Source of the DNA: Brotaphodocola faecis
Lineage (GTDB): Bacteria; Bacillota; Clostridia; Lachnospirales; Lachnospiraceae
NCBI RefSeq assembly: GCF_040096075.1
Contig: NZ_JBBMFJ010000015.1
Coordinates: forward strand, 12,269 to 76,268
Length of the DNA: 64,000 nucleotides
Direction: 5' to 3'
The position numbers were made by a program, and so were the translations under genes. A model generated the notes under the pieces. That model saw nothing but the letters and a program-made list of their open reading frames with translations, had not been told where the DNA came from and made no database searches. The first letter of the stretch is position 1; the number at the start of each line of letters is the position of its first letter. This document shows positions 17,650 to 26,461 of this stretch, in pieces.

Positions 17650-17661
17650 AAAATCCAAAAC

Positions 17662-17712
17662 AAAAAGTGCCATTCCAGACTGTCACGCAACAGCCGGAAC
17701 GGCACTTTTTTA
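17662..17712. terminator. bidirectional terminator between kdgK and the pdxA-like gene
   Basis: AAAAGTGCC and GGCACTTTTTT form the base of an interrupted stem-loop with GTTCC/GGAAC-type pairing above it. A-runs and T-runs on the two sides allow termination in both directions. Confidence 0.75.
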
Positions 17713-17714
17713 TC

Positions 17715-18749
17715 TTATTTTCGGTTATTCGCAAACATCACTGCGTATTCAATGGAATTGCGCAGGCTCAGTTCGCTGGCGGTGCCGGTTCCTGCCTGGT
17801 CAAAGGCGGTTCCGTGATCTACCGATACGCGGATAATCGGAAGTCCCAGCGTGATATTCACACCGGAAACGGCATCCCACGCGTGTTTCTCCTGATTGTA
17901 TACAAAGCCGACAACCTTTAACGGAATGTGTCCCTGATCATGGTACATGGCAACGACAATATCATACCAGCCGCCTCTTGCTTTGGAGAACAAGCTGTCC
18001 GGCGGTACCGGGCCGTCTGCGTTGATGCCCTCTGCCTGCGCAGCTTCGATTGCCGGGATGATCTCGTCAATCTCCTCATGACCGAATAAGCCATGCTCGC
18101 CGCTGTGCGGGTTCAGTCCTGCCACGCCAATCTTCGGCTCTTTGATGCCAAGCTCTTTGCAGGCCTTGTCCGCAATGCGGATGACATCCAGCACACGCTG
18201 TTTCTTCACGCGGTCGCAGGCCTCACGCAGAGATACGTGCGTAGAAACATGAACAACCCGCAGGTTCTCATGCGCCAGCATCATGGTATAGTTTTTGGTT
18301 CCGGTCATCTCTGCGTAAATCTCCGTATGGCCGGAATAATGATGGCCGGCAAGGTTGACTGCCTCTTTGTTAAAAGCATTGGTAACGGTGGCATCTACTT
18401 TATGGTCCATAGCCAGATGAATCACTTTGGCTACATACTGGAATGCTGCCTCGCCGCACATAGCGGAAACCTCACCGCGTTTTAACTTGTCCATATCTAC
18501 CAGGCCCATATCCAGAACATCGATGGTGCCATATTCATACTTTGCCTCGCTGATATCCTGAATCGGATTGATTTTCATCTCCGTATGTCCCACGATCGGC
18601 AGAGCTGCCTCCATCACACAGGCATCACCAACCACAACCGGGCGGCACAGATCGTATAATGACTTGTCCGCAAATGCCTTTACCGTGATTTCCGGTCCGA
18701 TGCTGGCCGGATCTCCCATGGTAATTCCCACAATTTTCTTTTCACTCAT
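17715..18749 (-). CDS. PdxA-family 4-phospho-acid dehydrogenase
   Basis: A 344-residue protein of the 4-hydroxythreonine-4-phosphate dehydrogenase fold. The family motifs are GITMGDPASIGPEI at the N-terminus, the metal histidines in LAGHHYSGHTEI and MYHDQGHIPLK, and a terminal region with VSVDHGTAFDQAG. The genome context (DUF1537 kinase, KdgT permease) points to the PdxA2 branch. Those enzymes oxidise and decarboxylate 4-phospho-threonate or -erythronate to dihydroxyacetone phosphate, rather than acting in vitamin B6 synthesis. The start at 18749 follows AGGAGG; the longer frame to 18866 runs into a mobile repeat and is not real. It is last in the operon, after the repeat. Confidence 0.85.
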   Translation of the reverse strand: MSEKKIVGITMGDPASIGPEITVKAFADKSLYDLCRPVVVGDACVMEAALPIVGHTEMKINPIQDISEAKYEYGTIDVLDMGLVDMDKLKRGEVSAMCGEAAFQYVAKVIHLAMDHKVDATVTNAFNKEAVNLAGHHYSGHTEIYAEMTGTKNYTMMLAHENLRVVHVSTHVSLREACDRVKKQRVLDVIRIADKACKELGIKEPKIGVAGLNPHSGEHGLFGHEEIDEIIPAIEAAQAEGINADGPVPPDSLFSKARGGWYDIVVAMYHDQGHIPLKVVGFVYNQEKHAWDAVSGVNITLGLPIIRVSVDHGTAFDQAGTGTASELSLRNSIEYAVMFANNRK

Positions 18750-18782
18750 CGGTAACAGTCCTCCTGAAATTTTTCCATATTC

Positions 18783-18915
18783 GTAACTGTTCAGTACCTT
18801 CACAGTTACGGGCAAAAATCCATTGAAAATTGCCTTCGGCAATGGGATTTTTGCCTGCAAGCCCATGTTTTCATACGGTCAGCGCAGTGAATGCGCAGAC
18901 CTACTGAACAGTTAC
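18783..18915. mobile_element. 133-bp MITE-like repeat, copy A, with 8-bp target duplication
   Basis: Ends are GTAACTGTTCAGTA and TACTGAACAGTTAC, a 14-bp perfect terminal inverted repeat. CCATATTC stands directly outside both ends (18775-18782 and 18916-18923). Inside are nested palindromes: GCAAAAATCC with GGATTTTTGC, ATTGCC with GGCAAT, and GGTC...GACC around 18878-18901. No reading frame of its own. It is about 94 % identical to the reverse complement of the copy at 46371. It sits between kdgT and the pdxA-like gene inside the operon. Confidence 0.9.
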
Positions 18916-18935
18916 CCATATTCTATCTTACATGG

Positions 18936-18969
18936 AAAGGACCGGAGGCGTCAATCCATCCGGTCCTTT
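18936..18969 (-). terminator. hairpin after kdgT
   Basis: AAAGGACCGGA (18936-18946) pairs with TCCGGTCCTTT (18959-18969). On the minus strand only a short T-stretch follows. It may be a partial terminator lowering pdxA-like expression, or a relic of the pre-insertion intergenic region. Confidence 0.55.
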
Positions 18970-18985
18970 TCTAAACAACACCTTA

Positions 18986-19945
18986 TTACTTCTTAGCTGC
19001 TCTGCGCTTTTCCTCCATTTTGTGAAGGGTAGATACCAGCAGCGGACAGCAGATTGCTGTAACAATGATTGCTGCGGTGATCTGAGCGGTTGCTGCTTCA
19101 GATACTGCTAACAGGGTTGCGTCTACTGCTGCTACAGATGCCGGAGTTGCTGCTGCATTTCCTGCTGTGGTACCAATAGCACCGCCAACCTCAGGATAGT
19201 CCATCTTTAACAGTTTGTAAACCAGGTAGCCTGCAAGACCAGTAATCACGGTACATCCAACACCTAAGAGGATACCAGGAGCGCCTGCCTTTAACAGGTT
19301 CATGATATTTAAGCCTGCGCCCAGCGGGAATGCGAAGAACGGGATCAGCATGGAAGCACCCGGCTCGCAGAATTTACGGATATCTTCATCCAGGTTACCA
19401 AGGATACATCCGACAATAACCGGAATGATACATCCAACCAGAACGGACATCGGGATTTTTGCAACACCAGCAGCGCCTAATGCGACCATGGTGAAAAACG
19501 GGCCATCGTTGATGGACAGGATGGATACTGCGCCTACATCGGTTGCGTCACCATACTCACCTGCAAGAGCTGCGTACAGACCACCGTTGGAGTTTGCCAG
19601 GGCACCTACGATTGCCAGGGTAGAAAGGCCAAGGAAACCAGCTTCACCAAAAAGCTTGCCACAGATCAGGCCGATGATGATACCCATACCAACTTTTACA
19701 AGCGTGATCGTTACACCTTTATAAATCGTTACGCCGGCTTTCTTGAAGTTGATGGTTGTCGCGTTACAGAAAATGAACACTGCCAGGATCGGCATTGCGC
19801 CGGATTTCCACAGATATGTGGTAAACGTACCATCAAACATGGTCCAGATGGTGCCGCCGAAAAAGGTATTGATGATGGCACCTAACAGCAGCGGAACTAC
19901 CATCAGTCCGCCAGGAATCTTTTTCACAGTTTTTAAAATGTTCAT
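18986..19945 (-). CDS. KdgT-family sugar-acid permease
   Basis: A 319-residue membrane protein of the 2-keto-3-deoxygluconate permease family, with about ten hydrophobic segments, the first starting GGLMVVPLLLGAIINTFFGG. The family co-transports sugar acids with protons. The segment VGGAIGTTAGNAAATPASVA near residue 250 is a conserved polar loop. The start at 19945 follows AGGGGG, 22 bases after the glycerate kinase stop. Given its neighbours, the cargo is more likely a four-carbon acid such as threonate or erythronate than KDG itself. Confidence 0.85.
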   Translation of the reverse strand: MNILKTVKKIPGGLMVVPLLLGAIINTFFGGTIWTMFDGTFTTYLWKSGAMPILAVFIFCNATTINFKKAGVTIYKGVTITLVKVGMGIIIGLICGKLFGEAGFLGLSTLAIVGALANSNGGLYAALAGEYGDATDVGAVSILSINDGPFFTMVALGAAGVAKIPMSVLVGCIIPVIVGCILGNLDEDIRKFCEPGASMLIPFFAFPLGAGLNIMNLLKAGAPGILLGVGCTVITGLAGYLVYKLLKMDYPEVGGAIGTTAGNAAATPASVAAVDATLLAVSEAATAQITAAIIVTAICCPLLVSTLHKMEEKRRAAKK

Positions 19946-19967
19946 GTAGTTATCCCCCTATCTGGCA

Positions 19968-21098
19968 CTATTTTGCTGCCAGTAATCTTAAAATGTTATC
20001 GACTGTGTAGCCAAGATTTTCCTTGCTGTGATGACGGCTGATGGAGAAATCCTGCGGCAGGCGGTTGATCGGGAATACCGCGGTCACGCCCATCTCGTAA
20101 GCTTTATCAATCTCACTGTCATCTGCTCCGCCTACAACAGCGATTACATTTTTATTCTGTTTCTTTGCGCGTTCCGCAATGCCGATCACGACTTTTCCGC
20201 GCAGGCTCTGGGAATCCAGCTTGCCCTCGCCGGTAATGATGTAATCCGCGTCTTTGATCATCTCATCGAAGTTTACGGTATCCAGAACAGTCTGAATGCC
20301 CATCTGGAGACGGGAACCAAAGAAAGCGATCATGCCGGCACCCATAGCACCTGCTGCGCCGGTGCCAGGTACCTGGCTGATATCCTCGCCGGTTGCCTCG
20401 GCAATCACACGGCTTAAGTTCTTAATTCCTGCGTCCAGTTCTTCTACCATGGCCTCATCAGCACCCTTCTGAGGTCCGAAAATGTAGGAGGCACCGGTCG
20501 GTCCGTACATCGGATTGTCGATATCACACATGGTAACAATCTCAACCTGATCCAGAACCTTTGCCCTGCCGCTTAAATCAATTTTCGCGATATCCGCGGT
20601 AGTTCCGCCGGTCGGAACGAACTCCTTGCCGTCTTTGTCATAAAATTTAATGCCAACTGCAGCGGCTGCTCCGCATCCGCCATCGTTGGTACTGGATCCG
20701 CCCAGACCTACAATGATCTTCTCCACGCCACTCTCTGCTGCCGCAAGGATCAGCTGTCCAACACCGTAAGTTGTGGTCAGTTTCGGATTCTTTCTGTCTT
20801 CCACCAACGGAAGTCCTGCGCAGGAAGCCATCTCGATAACCGCGGTTTTTCCTTCATGAATCAGTCCGTAGTAGGACTCCATATCCTCAAAGTAAGGATT
20901 CTTTACGGTTACAGACACCTTACTGCCGCCAAGCGCAGTCAGAAACGCATCTACGGAGCCTTCTCCACCGTCCGCTACCGGGACACACGCGGTTTCTGCG
21001 CCCGGGAAATGCTTTTCTACTTTTTCTTTCGCGATTTCACAGATCTGTTCAGAACTTAAGGTTCCCTTGAAAGAATCCGGTATCAGAATAAATTTCAT
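19968..21098 (-). CDS. glycerate kinase (GarK/GlxK type)
   Basis: A 376-residue glycerate kinase of the GarK family. It begins MKFILIPDSFKGTLSS and has the family motifs VADGGEGSVDAFL, GLGGSSTNDGGCGAA and ADYIITGEGKLDSQS. It phosphorylates glycerate with ATP so that it can enter glycolysis. The start follows GAGGGGG and is 19 bases from the larA-like stop. Its presence suggests that glycerate is made from or taken up with the substrate of this operon. Confidence 0.92.
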   Translation of the reverse strand: MKFILIPDSFKGTLSSEQICEIAKEKVEKHFPGAETACVPVADGGEGSVDAFLTALGGSKVSVTVKNPYFEDMESYYGLIHEGKTAVIEMASCAGLPLVEDRKNPKLTTTYGVGQLILAAAESGVEKIIVGLGGSSTNDGGCGAAAAVGIKFYDKDGKEFVPTGGTTADIAKIDLSGRAKVLDQVEIVTMCDIDNPMYGPTGASYIFGPQKGADEAMVEELDAGIKNLSRVIAEATGEDISQVPGTGAAGAMGAGMIAFFGSRLQMGIQTVLDTVNFDEMIKDADYIITGEGKLDSQSLRGKVVIGIAERAKKQNKNVIAVVGGADDSEIDKAYEMGVTAVFPINRLPQDFSISRHHSKENLGYTVDNILRLLAAK

Positions 21099-21117
21099 GA
21101 TAATCCCCCTCTTTTGT

Positions 21118-22395
21118 TTACTCTCTTACGATAACAGATACACCATCCGGAATTACGGTTACTTTGTAATCGTCTTTCTTTACGATTGCTTTTGCCTTCT
21201 CCATAGCCTCTTCCATGCTGTGAGCCGGAACCATATGTAAGTCTTCTACCAACTGGTCATCGCAGGAAGAAACAAATACAACCGTTGCCTTTAACAGCAG
21301 TCTTGCGAAGATCTGGGACTGCCACTGGTCAATGATGGTCTCCTCCGGTTTTCTGTCCAGGAAGGTCTTCATCATGCGGTTCAAATCTTTCTCATCGCGG
21401 AAGGTCTCATGGAAGTATTTGCCGCCGTGTCCGTCTGCTGCCTTGGAAAGCATGATGATCACGCCACCCTCTTTTACGGTAGCCTCTGCAGCGGTCATTC
21501 CCTTTACAGACTGGTAAATGTTCTGATCCAGCGGATAACCACCGTTGGTGGAAATGACGATGTCTGCCGGGATTGCGTCTACCTGACACTTGGAAGCCAG
21601 GAACTCACGGCCAACTCTGTGAGCCAGATCACAGTCACCTGCAACAGCGAAGATCGGATCATGTGCTGCGTCAATGACAACGTTCACAATGAAGTCCAGT
21701 CTTGCTGCTCTTGCTGCATACAGCATATCGTTATGGACCGGGTTGCCTTCGATTACGCCGGTACGCGCGTGCGGGTCTGCGATGAATCCAGAGTTGTGGT
21801 TGTACATAACAGTCTCACGGCTTGCAACACCCGGAAGCACACTCTTTCTGCCGCCGGAGAAACCAGCGAAGAAATGCGGCTCAATAAAGCCCTCTGCTAC
21901 TAATAAGTCAGCCTCTGCAGCCAGACGGTTAATGATCAGGTTGCCGCCGGACGGAAGTTTTCCCAGGTAAACCAGGTTGTCTTTGTCGTCACAGTCATGA
22001 ACTACAATTTTCTCATTTGCCATGATCTCCGGTCCAAATTTTGCTGCCAGCTCCTCTTTCGTGGTGCTTCTGTGAAGACCGGTGGAAATCAGAATGGTGA
22101 TATCTGCATCCGGGTTTCCTTTCCGGATCTCAGCCAGGATCAGAGGCATCATGATATGGCTCGGAACCGGTCTGGTATGATCAGAAGAAATCACAACGAC
22201 CTTTTTCTTTCCTGCTGCCATGTCGCACAGTCTCGGAGTTCCGATTGGATGCTCCAGAGCCTCCTGAACCAGTTCTGCGCCACTCTTCGGTGCTTTATAG
22301 CTATGAAGTTCAGATAAAAGGACACCGGCAAAATGCTCGTCCTCAATCTTTGCAGTTAATTTTTCTTTTCCGTAAGGTAATAAAAATTCTTTCAT
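21118..22395 (-). CDS. LarA-family nickel-dependent racemase/epimerase
   Basis: A 425-residue LarA homologue. The residues reported for Lactiplantibacillus plantarum LarA are at the same numbers here: Asp72 in SSDHTRPVP, His108 in STGLHRS, His174 and Lys184 in EPHFFAGFSGGRKSVLPG, and His200. The nickel-pincer cofactor should therefore bind through Lys184. LarA homologues include lactate and malate racemases and sugar-acid 2-epimerases. In this operon a C2 epimerase on a sugar acid is the best guess. The start follows AAAGGAGG. The cofactor genes larB, larC and larE are not in the window. Confidence 0.88.
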   Translation of the reverse strand: MKEFLLPYGKEKLTAKIEDEHFAGVLLSELHSYKAPKSGAELVQEALEHPIGTPRLCDMAAGKKKVVVISSDHTRPVPSHIMMPLILAEIRKGNPDADITILISTGLHRSTTKEELAAKFGPEIMANEKIVVHDCDDKDNLVYLGKLPSGGNLIINRLAAEADLLVAEGFIEPHFFAGFSGGRKSVLPGVASRETVMYNHNSGFIADPHARTGVIEGNPVHNDMLYAARAARLDFIVNVVIDAAHDPIFAVAGDCDLAHRVGREFLASKCQVDAIPADIVISTNGGYPLDQNIYQSVKGMTAAEATVKEGGVIIMLSKAADGHGGKYFHETFRDEKDLNRMMKTFLDRKPEETIIDQWQSQIFARLLLKATVVFVSSCDDQLVEDLHMVPAHSMEEAMEKAKAIVKKDDYKVTVIPDGVSVIVRE

Positions 22396-22425
22396 TGTAA
22401 CTCCTCCTTTATGATGTATAAGAAT

Positions 22426-23649
22426 TTAAATGGTTTCTTTCAATTTTCTGAGCGCAAACGCAACTGCGTCATCCTCACCAAAAGCACCCGCCTTGGTAAC
22501 CAGCTTCATGCCTTCAAAGGAACCGCCTTTCACCCGGACTAACGGGATGCCTACGCGAATCTCGGAAAGGATTTCCGATCCGTCTGCCCCGATGTTGGCC
22601 AGCATGCCAAGTGCCGTATCTCCACCGGTCAGGAATACTCCGGACACCGGAACCTGCTCAAGCACCTGCAGTGCCAGATGGCCGATGATGGAACGGACCT
22701 TATCGCCGGTCTCCACCGGACCAAGTCCCAGCTTCTCGCCCGCTTCAAAGGAAAGCTCCAGTTCCTCACGGTTGTAGGATGTATTCGCAAGAAGAATTGT
22801 ATCTTCGCCGCGCTTCAATGCACTGACTGTCTGCTCCAGATAAGTGCTCGTATCTTCTTCCCCGGAAAGAATGCGGTGCATCGGGATCTGAACCATGGTG
22901 ATGCCCTTTCCCTCGCAGTACTTCATCTGCCGGTTTGTTACCGTGCTGACACTCGCCACAACACCGAACGCCGGAAGTGACGGACGCTCCAGCTGCATCA
23001 GATTATCTGCCAGTCCGGCCGTTCCGATATAGAGAATCTTTTTTTCCTCTTTGCCGGCCGCAACCAGAATCCTTCTCAGATCCTCGTTTGTCTCCGCGTC
23101 ACAGGCATAGATTCTTCCTTCCCCGAAAGCCAGATCCTTGCTCCGCACATCCGGAAGGCGCTTTAACAATACCTTTTCGTCATATACCGCAGACAGCATA
23201 CGCACCAGATTATCTTCCACCACCGGATTTTTCGGATCCAGTGCCAGTTCCGTTCTGCAGATTTCCGTACCGTTCAGGCACTGTACTCCATCCACTGTCG
23301 TACGTCCAAGATCCGGCAGCGCCGGAGCGAAGATAATCAGTTCCGGCTGGAACTTTTCATCTACTGCCTTCACCTCTGACGCGATGTTTCCCCGCATGGT
23401 AGAATCTACTTTTTTGATTACAAAACAGAACTCGTCAAAATCCACATTCTCCACTGCATGTGATACAATCTCATACGCATGATCCGGATGCACCGTTCTG
23501 GATTCGGTATCGATCACAACTGAATGTTCTGCTCCTACCGGCTTTCCTGCAAATAACACATCCGTGGCAAAGCCCCTTCTCCGAAGCTGCACGCCGGTGT
23601 CATTCGCGCCCGTAAAATCATCCGCAATGATCAGATATCTGTCTTTCAA
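22426..23649 (-). CDS. four-carbon acid sugar kinase (DUF1537)
   Basis: A 407-residue kinase of the DUF1537 family, which phosphorylates four-carbon sugar acids such as D-threonate or D-erythronate at O4. The N-terminal motif ADDFTGANDTG binds substrate, KKVDSTMRGN lies mid-protein, and the C-terminal half has the nucleotide site with LTGGDTALGML and KAGAFG. The start is a TTG at 23649 after GGTGAG; no in-frame ATG fits better. It is first in the five-gene operon, opposite the PrpR-like regulator. Confidence 0.9.
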   Translation of the reverse strand: MKDRYLIIADDFTGANDTGVQLRRRGFATDVLFAGKPVGAEHSVVIDTESRTVHPDHAYEIVSHAVENVDFDEFCFVIKKVDSTMRGNIASEVKAVDEKFQPELIIFAPALPDLGRTTVDGVQCLNGTEICRTELALDPKNPVVEDNLVRMLSAVYDEKVLLKRLPDVRSKDLAFGEGRIYACDAETNEDLRRILVAAGKEEKKILYIGTAGLADNLMQLERPSLPAFGVVASVSTVTNRQMKYCEGKGITMVQIPMHRILSGEEDTSTYLEQTVSALKRGEDTILLANTSYNREELELSFEAGEKLGLGPVETGDKVRSIIGHLALQVLEQVPVSGVFLTGGDTALGMLANIGADGSEILSEIRVGIPLVRVKGGSFEGMKLVTKAGAFGEDDAVAFALRKLKETI

Positions 23650-23735
23650 TTCTTCTCACCGCCCTTGCTGTTCATTTTTGAAACACCATTATTTTAATTT
23701 CCAAAAATTTTAGATTTATTTTCGCTACATTTCAT

Positions 23736-23765
23736 ATTTTACACAGAATCCACTTTTATTTTCAA
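23736..23765 (-). promoter_or_regulatory. candidate promoter of the acid-sugar operon
   Basis: Minus strand TTGAAA (23760-23765), an 18-nt spacer and TAAAAT (23736-23741). A TATAAT for the divergent regulator is at 23777-23782 with a poor -35 (TTTTAT at 23754-23759), so the two promoters are nearly face to face. No sigma-54 -24/-12 motif (TGGC-N8-TTGC) is seen. Confidence 0.5.
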
Positions 23766-23816
23766 TGAATTTCTTTTATAATATGTTTAAGTTTGTAACA
23801 CTCGGAGGTTTTATAC

Positions 23817-25649
23817 ATGAAAAAAATCCGCATTCTTGGAATTGCACCCTATAAAGGGCTCGTCACGCTCATGAAACAATGCGCCCTGCAGTACCCGGAA
23901 ATTGAGCTGACCGCATTCACCGGCAGCATGGAACAGGGACTTGCCATTGCCAGGCGGTACAGCGAACAGTATGACATCATCATCTCCCGCGCAAATACCG
24001 CAAACATGATTTCCCAGGCGGTCCACATTCCCGTTATTGATATCGGTATCGGATATTATGACATTTTGCGATGCATCAAAATGGCTCAGAATACCAGCAC
24101 CAAATTCGCGCTGCTCGGTTTCCAGTCCCTGACCGTCATTGCCAAAAATCTCTGTGACCTTCTGCAGATCAAACTGGACATTTTCTCCTTTTCCCCGGAA
24201 AACTGGACGGATTCGGACCGTCTGCTGGATAATATGAAGGAACAGGATTACAAAACCGTCATCTGCGACATGATCCCCTACGACCACGCGAAAATGATCG
24301 GGATCACGCCCATTATCCTGACTTCCAGCGCGGAAAGCGTAAAGCAGGCCATAGAAAGCACCATTCGAACCTGGCATCAGAACCAGAAGCTGCTTTCCTC
24401 CAACGCCATGATGCAGGCCCTGATTCACAGCAGCTCCAACCGCCATCTGATCCTGGATCTGGACGGAAACTGCCTGTATTCCACACTGGATGCAGAAAAA
24501 GAAGATCTCTTCATCAGCTGTCTGAAAAAAGAAATCTCCAAATCGAAAAATATTCCCCGGCGTTCCTTCTTTGTCACTCTGGAAAACCAGCTATATTCCA
24601 TCCGTTCCAGCTTTGCCGAGGAAGGAAGTGAACCGTACATTATTTTCCGGGTCATGCCCTCCAAAATTCCGCTCAGCCATTCCAAATACGGTATCACCAT
24701 CATGGATAAAGAGCAGGCACAGCAGAGTTTTGTAGAAAGCTTCTATAGTAATACTGAACTTGCCCGCGACATTATCTCCGCCACGGAGCAAATTGCGCCC
24801 TTCGACACGCCCCTAATGATCACCGGCGAGATAGGCACCGGAAAAGACCGGGTTGCCTACCTTTACTATGCGAAAAGCCATCGCTGTGATAATCCGCTTT
24901 ATGTCATCAACTGCGCCCTGTTAAACGATAAAACCTGGAATTTTATGATCAACCATTATAATTCGCCGTTTACAGACAACGATAATACCATCTATATTTC
25001 CAATCTGGGCGTATTGCCGCCACAGCGTCAGAAGCAGCTTTTATCCATTATTCTGGACACCAACCTGCATATCCGCAACCGGCTGATTTTCTCCTGCACC
25101 CAATCCAGAGATGGCTGTCTGCCCCACACCGCCCTCGAATACAGCAACACGCTGGGCTGTATTCCGCTTCCCATCAAACCGCTGCGGGAACAGAAAAGCG
25201 ACCTGGTATCTTCTGCCAGCCTTTACATTGATACCTTAAACCAGGATCTTGGGCGCCAAGTAGTCGGACTTTCCGAAGATGCCGCCCAGCTTGTCATGGA
25301 CTACGACTACCCATGCAACAGCACGCAGTTCAAGCGCATTCTAAAAAAGGCAGTGCTGGAAACCAGCACCGCCTACATATCCGGTGAAACCATAAAAACC
25401 ATATTAAAGGAAGAATCCGTACTCTTTCCTGCGGATCCTCCATCCCATGCCATGCCGCATCCGCATGCGCATACGCAGGGCAATGAAACGAACAAGCCGG
25501 CCTTTGCCCTGAATCTGGACCAGTCTCTGGACAGGATCAGCCAGGATATCGTCCAGCATGTGCTGGCCCTCTGCGACGGAAACCAGACTGCTGCCGCCAA
25601 AAGGCTCGGCATCAGCCGCACCACTCTGTGGCGCTATATCAACCGATAA
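23817..25649 (+). CDS. PrpR-like regulator with degenerate AAA+ domain
   Basis: A 610-residue regulator. The N-terminal PrpR sensory domain (about 1-190) carries DIIISRANTANMI and VIDIGIGYYDILR. An intermediate PAS-like part follows, then an AAA+ domain with a Walker A-like GEIGTGKDRVAYL near residue 340. A FIS-type helix-turn-helix ends the protein (GNQTAAAKRLGISRTTLWRY). The sigma-54 contact loop GAFTGA is not present; the region reads NHYNSPFTDNDN. It therefore probably works with sigma-A, not sigma-54. A His-rich linker (HAMPHPHAHTQG) precedes the HTH. It is divergent from the acid-sugar operon and its likely controller. Confidence 0.85.
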   Translation: MKKIRILGIAPYKGLVTLMKQCALQYPEIELTAFTGSMEQGLAIARRYSEQYDIIISRANTANMISQAVHIPVIDIGIGYYDILRCIKMAQNTSTKFALLGFQSLTVIAKNLCDLLQIKLDIFSFSPENWTDSDRLLDNMKEQDYKTVICDMIPYDHAKMIGITPIILTSSAESVKQAIESTIRTWHQNQKLLSSNAMMQALIHSSSNRHLILDLDGNCLYSTLDAEKEDLFISCLKKEISKSKNIPRRSFFVTLENQLYSIRSSFAEEGSEPYIIFRVMPSKIPLSHSKYGITIMDKEQAQQSFVESFYSNTELARDIISATEQIAPFDTPLMITGEIGTGKDRVAYLYYAKSHRCDNPLYVINCALLNDKTWNFMINHYNSPFTDNDNTIYISNLGVLPPQRQKQLLSIILDTNLHIRNRLIFSCTQSRDGCLPHTALEYSNTLGCIPLPIKPLREQKSDLVSSASLYIDTLNQDLGRQVVGLSEDAAQLVMDYDYPCNSTQFKRILKKAVLETSTAYISGETIKTILKEESVLFPADPPSHAMPHPHAHTQGNETNKPAFALNLDQSLDRISQDIVQHVLALCDGNQTAAAKRLGISRTTLWRYINR

Positions 25650-25696
25650 GAAGCTTCACGCGCTGCACAGCAAATTCTGCCTGTAATCCACAGCTG

Positions 25697-26242
25697 TTAC
25701 TCTTCCACCCGGTTCAGCTCTCCGGTTGCGGAATCCATGATAAATCCGCTGATCCGCACATCCTTCGGCATCAGCGGGTGTTCTTTCAGTCTGCGTACCG
25801 TCTCATGTACGGAAGACTCCACGGACTCGAAGCCGCCAAGCCAGCGCTCCAAGTCAATACCGCTGTGACGCACAATGTCGATGTGCTGCTGGTCAATGCC
25901 GCGCTCCACCAGCTTCTCTAACATCTCATTTCCGTCCATGCCCTGCACGCCACAGTCGGTATGGCCGATGACCATAACCTCTTCCACGCCCAGCTCCAGA
26001 ATGCCGACCAGCAGGCTTCGCACCACGCTGCCGTAGGGATGCACGATCACGCCGCCGGCGTTCTTGATGATCTTGGCATCACCATTTTTAATGCCCAGCG
26101 CCGCCGGAAGAAGTTCCAGTAGGCGGGTATCCATACAGGTTAAAATAGCCAGTTTCTTATCCGGATACTTGCTGGTCAGATACGGCTCATAGCCTTTGTT
26201 CTCCACAAATTTCCGGTTATATTCCATAATTTCATCAATCAT
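25697..26242 (-). CDS. beta-class carbonic anhydrase
   Basis: A 181-residue beta-carbonic anhydrase interconverting CO2 and bicarbonate. The zinc ligands are Cys36 in CMDTR (with the Asp38-Arg40 dyad), His94 and Cys97 in GHTDCGVQ. It is short, as in the clostridial branch. It converges with the PrpR-like gene. The ribosome site is weak (AGTGAG). A hairpin (CAGGGCTG/CAGCCCTG, 26269-26298) lies in its upstream region and could be part of its leader. Confidence 0.92.
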   Translation of the reverse strand: MIDEIMEYNRKFVENKGYEPYLTSKYPDKKLAILTCMDTRLLELLPAALGIKNGDAKIIKNAGGVIVHPYGSVVRSLLVGILELGVEEVMVIGHTDCGVQGMDGNEMLEKLVERGIDQQHIDIVRHSGIDLERWLGGFESVESSVHETVRRLKEHPLMPKDVRISGFIMDSATGELNRVEE

Positions 26243-26461
26243 GTGTTATCACTCACTTTCTGTCATACCAGGGCTGGTTCCATTTCACAACAGCCCTGTA
26301 TTTTCTCCAAACAATTTGCCGCCTCATCAATATACCAGATTTCTGTTCTATTGTCAGTAGATCAGAGGATTCTTTATGGAAAATTTAGAAACCCGTTGCT
26401 GTTCACACGTTGCGCAAACGCGTCAGATTTCTTTGTTGTTAAACAATCCTCGAAATGTATT

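Noticed and set aside
18750..18866. N-terminal extension of the PdxA-type protein
   Set aside because: The extra 39 codons run through the mobile repeat, and AGGAGG directly before 18749 marks the real start.
23650..23676. Nine-codon leader peptide overlapping the TTG start of the DUF1537 gene
   Set aside because: No ribosome site precedes its ATG and nothing suggests conservation.
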